Of a stretch of DNA of 64,000 bases, positions 7,597 to 16,208 are shown piece after piece (within the stretch, counting starts at the first letter, position 1; each line of letters begins with the position of its first letter). Position numbers and translations under genes: made by a program. The stretch lies in assembly GCA_012103505.1 (NCBI GenBank), contig WLWP01000001.1, positions 4,464,001-4,528,000 of the forward strand, in the 5' to 3' direction. Below the pieces are notes generated by a model, which did no database searches, was not told where the DNA came from, and saw nothing but the letters and a program-made list of their open reading frames with translations. The DNA is from Pseudomonadales bacterium (lineage in GTDB: Bacteria; Pseudomonadota; Gammaproteobacteria; Pseudomonadales; Azotimanducaceae).

Positions 7597-9021
7597 ATGT
7601 CTGACCCAACACGAATGCCTGACTCAGGGCGAGTGCCTTGGCGCACTGTTGTCGCATACGGCGCGCCCGCCATGGGCGCTGGCTACATGTATCTCATTCT
7701 CAGCCTGTATGTCATGAAGTTCGCAACGGACGTCCTGTTGATTGCTCCAGCGATCATGGGGGTTATATACAGTTTGTCCCGTATTTGGGATGCGATCTCA
7801 GATCCTTTAGTGGGTTACTTGAGCGACAAGACCACCTCGAGATTGGGTCGCCGTCGGACCTGGATTCTGGCTAGTTCAATTCCAATAGCTATTGGCTTCT
7901 ACATGGTCTTTGCGCCGCCGTTAAGTTTAACGGGGGACGCGCTCGCGATCTGGATGGGTGTTGCGATCATTGCCTTCTACTCTGCGATGACCATCTTTTT
8001 TGTTCCCCACTTGTCGCTTGGTGCTGAACTTTCGACTGACTATCATGAGCGGAGTCGGCTCTTTGGTGCCCGTCATGCGGCGTATATCTTCGGCTCAATC
8101 CTCTCGCTGGTGAGCCTACAGTTCCTGATCATGCGCGAAATTGAGGGTGGCGATGTTCGCGAGTTGGCAGATCAGTTGGCGGTGCTCGCTGTTGTCGTTA
8201 TGTTCGGTTTAGTCATCTACGCATCAGTCAAACTACGCGAGCGACCGGAGTTCCAGGGGCGTGCCAGTAGCTCACCGGTCAAAGCGTTTAGAGACGTATG
8301 GCAAAACCGACACGCGCGTTTGTTGATCGTTGTGACATTTATTGAACACGTCGGCTCTTCCGCCATCGCAGCGCTGACCTTATATGTCACCCAATATGTT
8401 GTCGGGAAGCCAGCATGGGCGGCTGTCATCATTTTTGCCTACATGCTCCCTTCCAGCGCCTCGGTGCCGCTGTGGCTGCCGTTGTCCAGGCGCTATGGCA
8501 AGATCAAGGTATGGATGGGCGGTATGTTGCTCACGGGTACATCCTTCGGTGCGATGTTTTTCCTACCCTTTATGGAAAGCGAAACAATGCGCTTAACGTG
8601 GATCATCGCAATGGCATTCTTTGCCGGTCTTGCTAACGGTTGCGGTGGCACGATTGGACCATCGGTACAGGGAGACGTCATCGATTTTGATGAGCATGAA
8701 ACGGGTGAGCGCAAGGAAGGAGCGTACTTCGCGGCCTGGAACTTCGTCTACAAAGGCGCATTAGGACTGATGCTCTTGATGACAGGATTTGCACTGGAAT
8801 GGTCAGGCTTCGAACCCAACGTTGAACAAACGATGCAGGTCAAGCTGACCATGGTCACCCTATATGGTTTGTTTCCACTGGTTTGTTATGCGATCGGGGC
8901 TTATCTATTCAGTAAGTTTGAATTGGATGAAGCAGCGTACGCGAAGATAAGGGCATCGCTCGATGCGAGATCGAGCAACGCCCAAAACGATACTCAAGTA
9001 GGTGCGTCGTCAAATGTTTAA
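7597..9021 (+). CDS. MFS transporter, GPH (glycoside-pentoside-hexuronide) type
   Basis: A 474-residue cation-coupled symporter-like protein with about 12 membrane helices. The GPH signature is clear: the cytoplasmic loop SDKTTSRLGRRRTW after helix 2 and GDVIDFDEHETGERKEGAYFA in the second half (residues about 350-370). Members import sugars, uronates or other organic anions with Na+ or H+; the substrate here cannot be read. It is tightly linked to the preceding SDR gene, so it may import that pathway's substrate. Two further GPH-type paralogues occur at 41.2 and 50.7 kb. Confidence 0.85.
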   Translation: MSDPTRMPDSGRVPWRTVVAYGAPAMGAGYMYLILSLYVMKFATDVLLIAPAIMGVIYSLSRIWDAISDPLVGYLSDKTTSRLGRRRTWILASSIPIAIGFYMVFAPPLSLTGDALAIWMGVAIIAFYSAMTIFFVPHLSLGAELSTDYHERSRLFGARHAAYIFGSILSLVSLQFLIMREIEGGDVRELADQLAVLAVVVMFGLVIYASVKLRERPEFQGRASSSPVKAFRDVWQNRHARLLIVVTFIEHVGSSAIAALTLYVTQYVVGKPAWAAVIIFAYMLPSSASVPLWLPLSRRYGKIKVWMGGMLLTGTSFGAMFFLPFMESETMRLTWIIAMAFFAGLANGCGGTIGPSVQGDVIDFDEHETGERKEGAYFAAWNFVYKGALGLMLLMTGFALEWSGFEPNVEQTMQVKLTMVTLYGLFPLVCYAIGAYLFSKFELDEAAYAKIRASLDARSSNAQNDTQVGASSNV

Positions 9022-9042
9022 CGGCTACCCCACAGAAGAAGG

Positions 9043-9825
9043 TTAGCGTCCCTGGAAGTTTCCAGACCGACGCTCAGCAACCGACTTGATGCCTTCCTTA
9101 AAGTCTTCAGTTTGTTGCAAACGAAATTGTTCGGCGTTCTCGTGGTTTGTTTGCGCAAGAACTGCGTCTGAGAGCCCCACACGCATAGTTGCGCGCACTG
9201 ACTGTACCGCGAGCGGTGCGTTTTCCGCGATTTCAGCTGCAAGCTTGATTGCTTCGTCTCTCAGTGACTCTTTGTCTGTTAACACATCGACCAAACCAAT
9301 TTTATGCGCTTCTTCTCCGCCTATGCGGCGACCGGTCAGGAACATTAGATGCGCCTGTTGGTGACCGATGATTCTAGCCAGCGTATGAGTCAGACCAAAT
9401 CCAGGGTGGAAACCTAATTTGACAAAATTCGCAGTGAATCGTGCCTCGGGACAGGCCACTCTAAAGTCGGGCATAACAGCGAGACCAAAACCGCCACCAA
9501 CAGCTGCACCCTGGATAGCCCCTATAATTGGTGTCTTGGTTGCAAAGAGGCGGGTGGCCGCTGCGTATAGAGGGTTTGGTGCGCCCGGTTTGCGGTCAGC
9601 GCGCTCTTCGTTGCGACTGTTGCTAGAAAAGTCGTTGCCTGCACAGAAGTGTTTGCCCTCTGAACATAGGACGATCGCACGCGCATCATCCCCTGCGTCG
9701 AATCCTTCAAAAATATCGGCCAGATTGTTGATTAGATCCGTATCGAAAAAATTATTAGGTCCTTTCTGAATCTCTACGACTGCGACCTTGTTGTCGACTT
9801 CAATGCCTATGTTTTCGTAATCCAT
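9043..9825 (-). CDS. crotonase-fold protein lacking both catalytic glutamates
   Basis: A 260-residue enoyl-CoA hydratase/isomerase family protein. The oxyanion-hole segments GKHFCAGNDF (57-66) and QGAAVGGGFGLA (105-116) are intact. However, the positions matching the two hydratase glutamates are Gly114 and Phe134 (in FTANFVKLGFHPGFG), so classical hydration is unlikely. It may be another CoA-ester enzyme of the crotonase superfamily or a degenerate paralogue. It is divergent from the metallo-beta-lactamase gene, and its stop lies 22 bp from the convergent GPH transporter gene. Confidence 0.8.
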   Translation of the reverse strand: MDYENIGIEVDNKVAVVEIQKGPNNFFDTDLINNLADIFEGFDAGDDARAIVLCSEGKHFCAGNDFSSNSRNEERADRKPGAPNPLYAAATRLFATKTPIIGAIQGAAVGGGFGLAVMPDFRVACPEARFTANFVKLGFHPGFGLTHTLARIIGHQQAHLMFLTGRRIGGEEAHKIGLVDVLTDKESLRDEAIKLAAEIAENAPLAVQSVRATMRVGLSDAVLAQTNHENAEQFRLQQTEDFKEGIKSVAERRSGNFQGR

Positions 9826-9921
9826 GTTCTTCCCCGAGTGGTTGTTTTTCTATACGTCGAAGTTTGACCACACAGCAGGAATTTGCAACGCTCGATGTTT
9901 ATTCGAGAAGAGGGGAGTGCT

Positions 9922-10764
9922 ATGCACAAATGGCGAGTTGGTGATGTCAAAATCACACAAATTATCGAGCTCACGACTGCGTCCTTAGGTCCTCACCTAC
10001 TGCCCCAAGCTACCCCGGAAGTACTCAATGCTATTCCCTGGATGGATCCGTTTACCGATGACACTGGTCGCATGGTGCTCAGCATGCATTCGCTGATTGT
10101 TGAGAGTCGGGGTCAAACGATCATGGTCGATACCTGTATCGGAAATGACAAAGAGCGTAACTATCCGCGCTGGAACCACATGCAGGGTGATTTCTTGGAG
10201 AAGTTTGCGGCACAAGGATTCGCAACAGATCGAATCGATACGGTGCTGTGTACGCATATGCATGTCGATCACGTCGGCTGGAATACCCGCTTGATCGATG
10301 GCCAATGGGTGCCAACCTTCGACAACGCTGATTACTTATTCGCCCAGGAGGAGTGGGATCATTGGCGGGTTGAGGAACAAGAGTATGGCCCCGTGATTGA
10401 AGACTCAGTGCAGCCTATTTTTGATGCAGGGAAGGCTGTACTGGTTGGACACGATCACACCGTGACGGATGAGGTTAGCCTCAAGCCCACACCCGGGCAC
10501 ACGCCAGGTCATGTCAGTATCCATATCAAATCGCGCGGTGAAGAAGCTGTGATTACCGGCGACATGATTCATCACCCGTGTCAGATCAAGCACCCAGATT
10601 GGTCGAGCACGGCGGATTGGCATGGAGACAAGGCAGCTACGACACGACGATCGTTCGTCGATGAGTTTGTGGATAGACCAGTGCTTATCATCGGTACGCA
10701 TTTTGCTGGCCCGACCGCTGGACACATTGTGACGGACGGCGATGCCTACAGATTGGACTACTAA
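9922..10764 (+). CDS. MBL-fold metallo-hydrolase
   Basis: A cytoplasmic metallo-beta-lactamase-fold hydrolase of 280 residues. The metal motif HMHVDHVGW carries HxHxDH; later ligands are the His in PTPGHTPGHVSIH, the Asp in VITGDMIHHP and the His in IIGTHFAGP. The start is set at 9922 because AGGGGAG sits 5 bases upstream; an earlier in-frame start at 9883 has no comparable site. Related proteins hydrolyse lactones, thioesters or phosphodiesters. It lies 94 bp before an MFS exporter gene and is divergent from a crotonase, so a role in CoA-ester or lactone catabolism is plausible. Confidence 0.85.
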   Translation: MHKWRVGDVKITQIIELTTASLGPHLLPQATPEVLNAIPWMDPFTDDTGRMVLSMHSLIVESRGQTIMVDTCIGNDKERNYPRWNHMQGDFLEKFAAQGFATDRIDTVLCTHMHVDHVGWNTRLIDGQWVPTFDNADYLFAQEEWDHWRVEEQEYGPVIEDSVQPIFDAGKAVLVGHDHTVTDEVSLKPTPGHTPGHVSIHIKSRGEEAVITGDMIHHPCQIKHPDWSSTADWHGDKAATTRRSFVDEFVDRPVLIIGTHFAGPTAGHIVTDGDAYRLDY

Positions 10765-10828
10765 GTCGCTGCGACAGCGCACCTTAGTATTCTAGTTAGA
10801 GAAAATTCTGTTGCAGGGCTCACTGTGC

Positions 10829-10834
10829 TATACT
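10829..10834 (+). promoter_or_regulatory. candidate extended -10 promoter for the MFS gene
   Basis: TGC-TATACT (10826-10834) is an extended -10 element 25 bp before the TTG start of the MFS gene. The region 17 bp upstream (around 10806) is only a weak -35 match. This is inference from consensus only. Confidence 0.35.
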
Positions 10835-10858
10835 AGTGGGCTTCTCTAAGGAATTCCT

Positions 10859-12121
10859 TTGGCATCACGCGACGTCCGGCAAGTACTGCTGGTTCGAAAT
10901 TTTGTTTGGCTGTGGATAGGTTCCCTGGGCTCGTCTTTCGCGATGAATATGCAAATCATCGCGCGCGGTTGGTTAGTCTACACACTCACCTCATCTGCAA
11001 TTGACCTGGCGTGGGTGACTATGTCGTTTATGGTGCCTACCGTTCTGTTCTCACTGTACGGCGGCGTGCTAGCGGACCGCTTGCAGAAGAAAAAAGTCAT
11101 TGTTTGGGCGCAGGCATTGAACTGCCTCGCAACGATTGTCATGGCGGTGATAATTTTTTCTGAACAGGTGACCTTCTGGGACTTTATCTATTTCGGGTTC
11201 TTCAACGGCACCATCCTCGCACTGTCTATGCCCGCCAGGCAGGCCTTTGTTCCTGAGCTCATAGACGAGAAGCTGGTTTTTGCTGCGATGGGTCTTAACA
11301 CAGCGGGTTGGAATCTTGCCCGCATAATTGGTCCGGCGTTTGCGGGTTTATTGATCGCTCTAATCGCTGGTGGTGACAAGACATCACACTATGGTGTCGG
11401 GATCGTCTACATCGTCATCGCGGTACTCTACTTTGTCTCGGCGGTGACGATGTTACTGATCGATAAAGGGGGGCGGGTAAAACGGGACTCGCGGGGAAGT
11501 GCTTGGGAAGATATGCGCGAGGGCGTAAGTTACGTTTTCGCGCATCCGCCAGTATTCGGTCTGATCGTTTTATCAATCATTCCCTTCCTTTTTGGCATGC
11601 CGTTAAACACATTGCTGCCTGCATTCAACGAAGAGATCTTGGGCGGCCATGCCGACGATCTTGGTTTTTTGGTCTCCTCCATGGGGATTGGCGCCATCAT
11701 TGGTTCGTTCATGATGGCGACGATGGGAGATCTTAAGCGTAAAGGCTCTTGGTTGATTATCACGTGCGTTGGCTGGGGCGCCGTAACCTCCGCATTCGGC
11801 ATGTCTCAGACATATACGCTGGCGGTTGTGATGATCGCAGCCGTTGGTTGGTTTAGTAGTTGGAACATGTCAATGAACCGCGGCATGATGCAAATGCAAG
11901 TAGATAACCACATGCGTGGACGTGTCATGAGTATCGATATGATGAGCCATGGATTAATGCCATTGGGGGTCTTCCCCATCAGCTGGATCGCAGAGAACTA
12001 TGATGTCGGCACGGCTTTGGTTGTGAGTGGCTCGATTTTCATGGCGTTGACGCTCTTGAGCGTGTGTTTCATTCCCTCGGTTCGCACGACGGATCGTAGC
12101 CGCACGGCGGAAGCCGTATGA
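10859..12121 (+). CDS. MFS transporter, MFS_3/DHA3-like
   Basis: A 420-residue major facilitator with about 12 helices, related to the MFS_3 (enterobactin exporter-like/DHA3) group. The motif-A equivalent is GGVLADRLQKKKVI after helix 2, and the second half has MNRGMMQMQVDNHMRGRVM. Such proteins are usually H+-driven exporters. It appears to start with TTG at 10859; AAGGAA about 7 bp upstream supports this. Its stop overlaps the start of the GFA-domain gene (ATGA), so the two are translationally coupled. Confidence 0.8.
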   Translation: MASRDVRQVLLVRNFVWLWIGSLGSSFAMNMQIIARGWLVYTLTSSAIDLAWVTMSFMVPTVLFSLYGGVLADRLQKKKVIVWAQALNCLATIVMAVIIFSEQVTFWDFIYFGFFNGTILALSMPARQAFVPELIDEKLVFAAMGLNTAGWNLARIIGPAFAGLLIALIAGGDKTSHYGVGIVYIVIAVLYFVSAVTMLLIDKGGRVKRDSRGSAWEDMREGVSYVFAHPPVFGLIVLSIIPFLFGMPLNTLLPAFNEEILGGHADDLGFLVSSMGIGAIIGSFMMATMGDLKRKGSWLIITCVGWGAVTSAFGMSQTYTLAVVMIAAVGWFSSWNMSMNRGMMQMQVDNHMRGRVMSIDMMSHGLMPLGVFPISWIAENYDVGTALVVSGSIFMALTLLSVCFIPSVRTTDRSRTAEAV

Positions 12122-12540
12122 GCAAAGTCAGTGGCTCTTGCTTGTGTGGGTCGGTGCGGTTTGAGGTCGAGCGGAGCTATCTCTCAGCGGTGAATTGTTA
12201 CTGCGGCATGTGCCGCCGAGCTCATGGGGGTTCTTACTCCACGCACATCGCGATGCGACGAGAACAATTCAAGCTTGTCGCTGGCGAGCTCCGAGTTTTT
12301 ACCTCATCACGCGAAGGTCGACGGGAGTTTTGTCAATTCTGTGGTAGTCATGTTCTGGTTCATGGTCAAACTGCAGACAATTCGGTTGCAGTTCCTGCAG
12401 GACTGTTTGAACAAGGTGCGCCTATCGAAGTCAATGCGCACATTTTCGTTAAAGACAAAGTTGCTTGGCAGAGCATCGACGATAGTATGCCGCAGCATGA
12501 CGGCTGGCCCCCCGGAATCGTTGCCACCCACACTGACTGA
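12118..12540 (+). CDS. GFA family (CENP-V/GFA zinc) protein
   Basis: A 140-residue GFA-domain protein. Zinc-binding cysteines are seen in CLCGSVRF (about 8-15), NCYCGMCRRAHGG (31-43) and CQFCGSH (74-80), the standard arrangement. The family is named after glutathione-dependent formaldehyde-activating enzyme, but most members have no proven activity. Its ATG overlaps the stop of the MFS gene. It is the last gene of the rightward MBL-MFS-GFA group. Confidence 0.85.
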   Translation: MSKVSGSCLCGSVRFEVERSYLSAVNCYCGMCRRAHGGSYSTHIAMRREQFKLVAGELRVFTSSREGRREFCQFCGSHVLVHGQTADNSVAVPAGLFEQGAPIEVNAHIFVKDKVAWQSIDDSMPQHDGWPPGIVATHTD

Positions 12541-12553
12541 ACCTTCCGGAGGG

Positions 12554-12742
12554 TTATCGTTTGTCAGTTGGTTGAGATGGCAGCTTCTTTTTCCAACGAA
12601 AGCCAGCGATCAATCTCACCCAAAAGACCAACTCGGCGAACGCCCCTAATACAACGAGCGCGACGGCCGAAGTTTCCATGCCAATGATATAAAGACCGAT
12701 GGCAGCTATCAGCAAGCCAATTGTGATGAGTCTTTTGTTTAT
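12554..12742 (-). CDS. small two-helix membrane protein with an atypical start
   Basis: An open frame of 62 codons directly after the ligase stop (12749-12751) and in the same frame. It encodes a basic start (NKR), hydrophobic LITIGLLIAAIGLYIIG, then TSAVALVVLGAFAELVFW and a basic tail (RWKKK). This is a convincing two-helix inner-membrane topology. No ATG is at the N-terminus: the likely first codon is ATA at 12740-12742, or a TTG at 12713-12715 giving a shorter product. It may be read by low-level readthrough of the ligase TAG, or the start codon may have mutated. I recognise no named family. Confidence 0.45.
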   Translation of the reverse strand: MNKRLITIGLLIAAIGLYIIGMETSAVALVVLGAFAELVFWVRLIAGFRWKKKLPSQPTDKR

Positions 12743-12748
12743 GGCTTT

Positions 12749-14437
12749 CTAACCAACTGATGGGTCTGACAGAGAAGCGACGGTGTCGTCCCGCAGCTGG
12801 CGTTTGAAAATCTTTCCGGAAGCGATTCTGGGTAGATGTTCGTCTGTGAACTGTAGGTACTTGGGGATTTTAAACTTAGCGAGACGCTCACTCAGAAATC
12901 CCCTGAGTTCATCCTCAGAAATCTTGACGTCGGCATAGACGGTACTTGCGACTTCTTCGCCTAAGCGCGTATCTGGTACGGCGTAAACGCATGCTTCGTG
13001 GATAAGCGGATGTTCAAGCAACGCCGCTTCCACCTCGCCACAGCCGATGTTCTCGCCGCCACGGATAATCAAATCCTTGATGCGATCAACAATGAACACA
13101 AATCCCTCTTCATCAAAATAGGCCACATCGCCGGTCTTCAGCCAGCCTTCGTGGAAGGTTTCCGCATTCGCTTCTGGTCGACGCCAGTAGCCTTTGATGA
13201 CTGAAGCGCCTCGAATCTGGAGCTCTCCTCGTTCCCCCTGGGGAAGTTCTACACCTGCCTCATCGACCACTCTGAGGTCTAGGACAGCAGAAACACGACC
13301 GGAGCTTGCGGGTCGATCTAGGTAGTCTTGGCCGCCAATGCCAGTACCGATCGCATTGGTTTCCGTCATGCCCCAACCAGTGCCGGGTAGTGCGCCTGAA
13401 AAGGCATCATCGATGTCTTTTACCTGTTCGGGTGCGCGCGGTGCACCACCACCTCCAACTGATAGAAGCGTTGCCAAATTTCGATTGGTACGAGTTGCTG
13501 CCTGGACAAGGTCGCCAGTCATTGCAGCTGGGGCGATGAAGGATGAGATTTGCTCGGACTCAATGAGGTCTGAAGCTTGATCTGGATCCCACTTATACAT
13601 GGCCACAACTTTTCTCTGGGCTCGGTAGGAAGATAGATAGATCGCGTGTGAACCGGTGACATGGAAAAGTGGTACAGCGAGCAAGGTAGCAGATTGATAA
13701 TCAAGCACGGGTGGCTCCGTGCCATTGATCAGCATGGCGCTTGTTTGATCCAACTCCCAAGAGAGTAGCGCGCTTAGGATATTTCGGTGACTTGCGACCG
13801 CACCTTTGGGGAATCCGGTGGATCCAGATGTATAGAATATAGTTGCTGGATCTTCACTGTCGATGGCAACCTCTGGCATGACAACGTCCGATGGTATGTC
13901 ATCCATGAGGGTTTGAAACTCTGTCCCGACGTGGTCACTTGCTGTGGGACGGACAGCGATGATCTCGGTTTGTAGATTATCGATTTGCGCGAGTCGATCC
14001 AGCCTTTCTTGGTCGGCGAGCATGACAACTGCACCGCAGTCATCCAAGCCCTGAGCAATTTCGTCTGCTCCCCACCAGGCATTCATTGCCACAGCGACTG
14101 CACCAATAGACGTGCTCGCCATAAAAGCGGCAACCCACTCGGGATAGTTACGCATTGAGATCGCGACGCGATCACCCTTACTGACGTTGTATCGTTGCTG
14201 CAGTTGTACCGCCAATCGGGCACTCAATGTATATATCTCGGCAAAGGTGTAACGCTCATCGCCGAAGACGTAGAACGTCTCATCACTAACCGCGTCTGCG
14301 AACAGTTGTTTCAGTGAACTAGGTGCGTTGGCAAAGGTTCGGATCGGCAACCCGTCTATAGATTGCTCTTTGATTTCGTAGTCCTGTCCCGCAGCGGTCA
14401 GCAGGGCGAGGGCCTCTTTCCGAGTCGTCTTACTCAT
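12749..14437 (-). CDS. AMP-dependent acyl-CoA synthetase/ligase
   Basis: An ANL-superfamily ligase of 562 residues that activates a carboxylic acid as an acyl-adenylate and then as a CoA thioester. The ATP-binding P-loop is YTSGSTGFPKGAV (about 212-224); GWGMTETNA, TGDVAYFDEEG and the hinge RIKDLIIRGGENI are typical. The catalytic lysine is in RIASGKIFKRQL near the C-terminus. It starts 18 bp downstream of the Baeyer-Villiger monooxygenase stop, so it probably activates the acid made from that enzyme's ester or lactone product. The exact acid is unknown. Confidence 0.9.
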   Translation of the reverse strand: MSKTTRKEALALLTAAGQDYEIKEQSIDGLPIRTFANAPSSLKQLFADAVSDETFYVFGDERYTFAEIYTLSARLAVQLQQRYNVSKGDRVAISMRNYPEWVAAFMASTSIGAVAVAMNAWWGADEIAQGLDDCGAVVMLADQERLDRLAQIDNLQTEIIAVRPTASDHVGTEFQTLMDDIPSDVVMPEVAIDSEDPATIFYTSGSTGFPKGAVASHRNILSALLSWELDQTSAMLINGTEPPVLDYQSATLLAVPLFHVTGSHAIYLSSYRAQRKVVAMYKWDPDQASDLIESEQISSFIAPAAMTGDLVQAATRTNRNLATLLSVGGGGAPRAPEQVKDIDDAFSGALPGTGWGMTETNAIGTGIGGQDYLDRPASSGRVSAVLDLRVVDEAGVELPQGERGELQIRGASVIKGYWRRPEANAETFHEGWLKTGDVAYFDEEGFVFIVDRIKDLIIRGGENIGCGEVEAALLEHPLIHEACVYAVPDTRLGEEVASTVYADVKISEDELRGFLSERLAKFKIPKYLQFTDEHLPRIASGKIFKRQLRDDTVASLSDPSVG

Positions 14438-14455
14438 AAATCTGTCACTGTTGTC

Positions 14456-16084
14456 TTAAGTAAATTGAAAGCCTTCGTAGGCATTGGCAACGATCGCCTC
14501 GCAACGCTCTCGATATTGCGGGTAGCCGCCAACATAAGGCATAAAAATGCGTGGCTTATTTGGGATGTTGGCGCCTAGGTACCACGAGTTACACGAAGGT
14601 GCGGTGTACATCGTACCTTCAGCCACTGAGTTAACGTGGGCGACCCAGTCGAGCTCGGCGGCTTCAGTGGGTTCCATGGTACGTAACCCTGAACTTTCGA
14701 CGTAGTTGATCGCTTCACTGATCCAGTTAACGTGTTGCTCGATCGCGACTAACATGTTGCAAAGAACCGATGGGCTGCCAGGTCCAGTTACTGTAAAGAG
14801 GTTAGGAAAGCCCTCCATTTGCAAACCTAGGTAGGCCTGTGGGCCGTATTGCCATTTTTCGTTCAGTGTGCGGTCGCCTCGGCCATGGATATCGGACTTG
14901 AGAAGGGCGCCGGTCATGGCATCAAAACCTGTCGCGTATATCAAAGCGTCTAGATCAAAGTGTTGTGACGTTGTTTGCACGCCATTGGTTGTGATCTGTT
15001 GGATCGGAGTATCGCGAACGTCTACTAGAGTCACGTTGTCTCTATTGAACGTCGCGTAGTAGTCGCGGTCTAAGACTTGCCGTTTGCAGCCGAGACCATA
15101 GTCCTTGGGCAACAAGCGCTCGGCGACCTCTGGATCTGCAACCATCTCACGGACAAAATCTCGGAAGAGATCGTTAGCGATTTCGTTCGCCTCGGTGTCT
15201 GTGTAGACGTCGCGAAAGTTGAGAATCTCACCTAGGCCTTTTTGTTCTAACTGGCTACGTCGCGCTGCCGGTGTGAGGGGTTTTATCTCGTTAGCACGAT
15301 AAGGTTGTTCGACACTCAAGCCAGCGTTCTTTGGCACGCTTTTAACCGGTCTGAAGTTGGACACACCACCTTGATTGTCTTGTTGGCGTGCGCGGATATC
15401 ACGATAGTTATCTTTGAATTCTTGTTCGACTGCGGTTCGCATCGCTTTGCGATTGGCGGGTACGGTGTATACGGGTGTTCGTTGGAAGACTGTGAGTTCG
15501 CCGCACATTTTGGCGAGTTCTGGAATCGCCTGAACGCCCGAACTGCCGGTACCCACAATGCCAACCTTGAGCCCTGATAAGTCGGGTTCGTCTTTTGGCC
15601 ATAATCCTGTGTGAAGTTCGAGTCCACCAAATTGCTCAGCCCCAGGAAGTTCGGGCTTGTTCGGCACCGAGAGACAACCAGTCGCCATAACGCAATACTT
15701 TGCTGAGAACGTTTCGCCAGATTCTGTGCGGAGGCGCCATTTGTTGTTGGTTTCGTCGTAACGAACTTCAACGACGCGCGAGTTGAATTTGATGTCACGA
15801 CGCAGATCGAACCGATCAGCGATATGGTTTGCGTATTTTAGAATCTCTGGTTGTGCGGAGAAGACTTCAGGCCAGGACCAATCTTGTTCGAGAGACTCAG
15901 AAAAGCCGAATGAGTACTCAAGACTAGGGACGTCACATCTTGCTCCGGGATAACGATTCCAGTACCAAGTGCCGCCTACGTCGGATCCAGCCTCGATGAC
16001 TTGCACCGAGAGACCCTGTCTACGAAAAGTATGCAGCGCGTACATACCAGCGAACCCGGCGCCTACGACTACGACGTCGACCAT
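14456..16084 (-). CDS. type I Baeyer-Villiger flavin monooxygenase
   Basis: A 542-residue FAD/NADPH monooxygenase that would insert oxygen next to a ketone to give an ester or lactone. The FAD Rossmann motif is GAGFAG (8-13), GGTWYWNRYPGARCD follows at 37-51, and the NADPH Rossmann motif is GIVGTGSSG (175-183). The diagnostic type I fingerprint FxGxxxHxxxW is intact at 152-162 (Phe152, Gly154, His158, Trp162). Length fits cyclohexanone or phenylacetone monooxygenases. It heads an operon with an acyl-CoA ligase and is divergent from an amidohydrolase. The substrate could be a cyclic, terpenoid or steroid ketone. Confidence 0.92.
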   Translation of the reverse strand: MVDVVVVGAGFAGMYALHTFRRQGLSVQVIEAGSDVGGTWYWNRYPGARCDVPSLEYSFGFSESLEQDWSWPEVFSAQPEILKYANHIADRFDLRRDIKFNSRVVEVRYDETNNKWRLRTESGETFSAKYCVMATGCLSVPNKPELPGAEQFGGLELHTGLWPKDEPDLSGLKVGIVGTGSSGVQAIPELAKMCGELTVFQRTPVYTVPANRKAMRTAVEQEFKDNYRDIRARQQDNQGGVSNFRPVKSVPKNAGLSVEQPYRANEIKPLTPAARRSQLEQKGLGEILNFRDVYTDTEANEIANDLFRDFVREMVADPEVAERLLPKDYGLGCKRQVLDRDYYATFNRDNVTLVDVRDTPIQQITTNGVQTTSQHFDLDALIYATGFDAMTGALLKSDIHGRGDRTLNEKWQYGPQAYLGLQMEGFPNLFTVTGPGSPSVLCNMLVAIEQHVNWISEAINYVESSGLRTMEPTEAAELDWVAHVNSVAEGTMYTAPSCNSWYLGANIPNKPRIFMPYVGGYPQYRERCEAIVANAYEGFQFT

Positions 16085-16117
16085 CTGACTCTCCTCTTAT
16101 TCTCCCCAGTCATTGTG

Positions 16118-16133
16118 CCTTCCAGCCGGAAGG
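16118..16133. promoter_or_regulatory. short inverted repeat in the BVMO/amidohydrolase divergent region
   Basis: CCTTCC-AGCC-GGAAGG has perfect 6-bp arms and a 4-bp centre. It is 34 bp upstream of the monooxygenase start in the 124-bp divergent intergenic region. It could be an operator or a small hairpin; nothing else distinguishes these. Confidence 0.3.
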
Positions 16134-16208
16134 GGCGAGCAATAATCACATCTCGCCGATCGTTAGTGTAACCTAGAGGGCTTTATCGCAACAATTTGGG
16201 AGGGTGCG

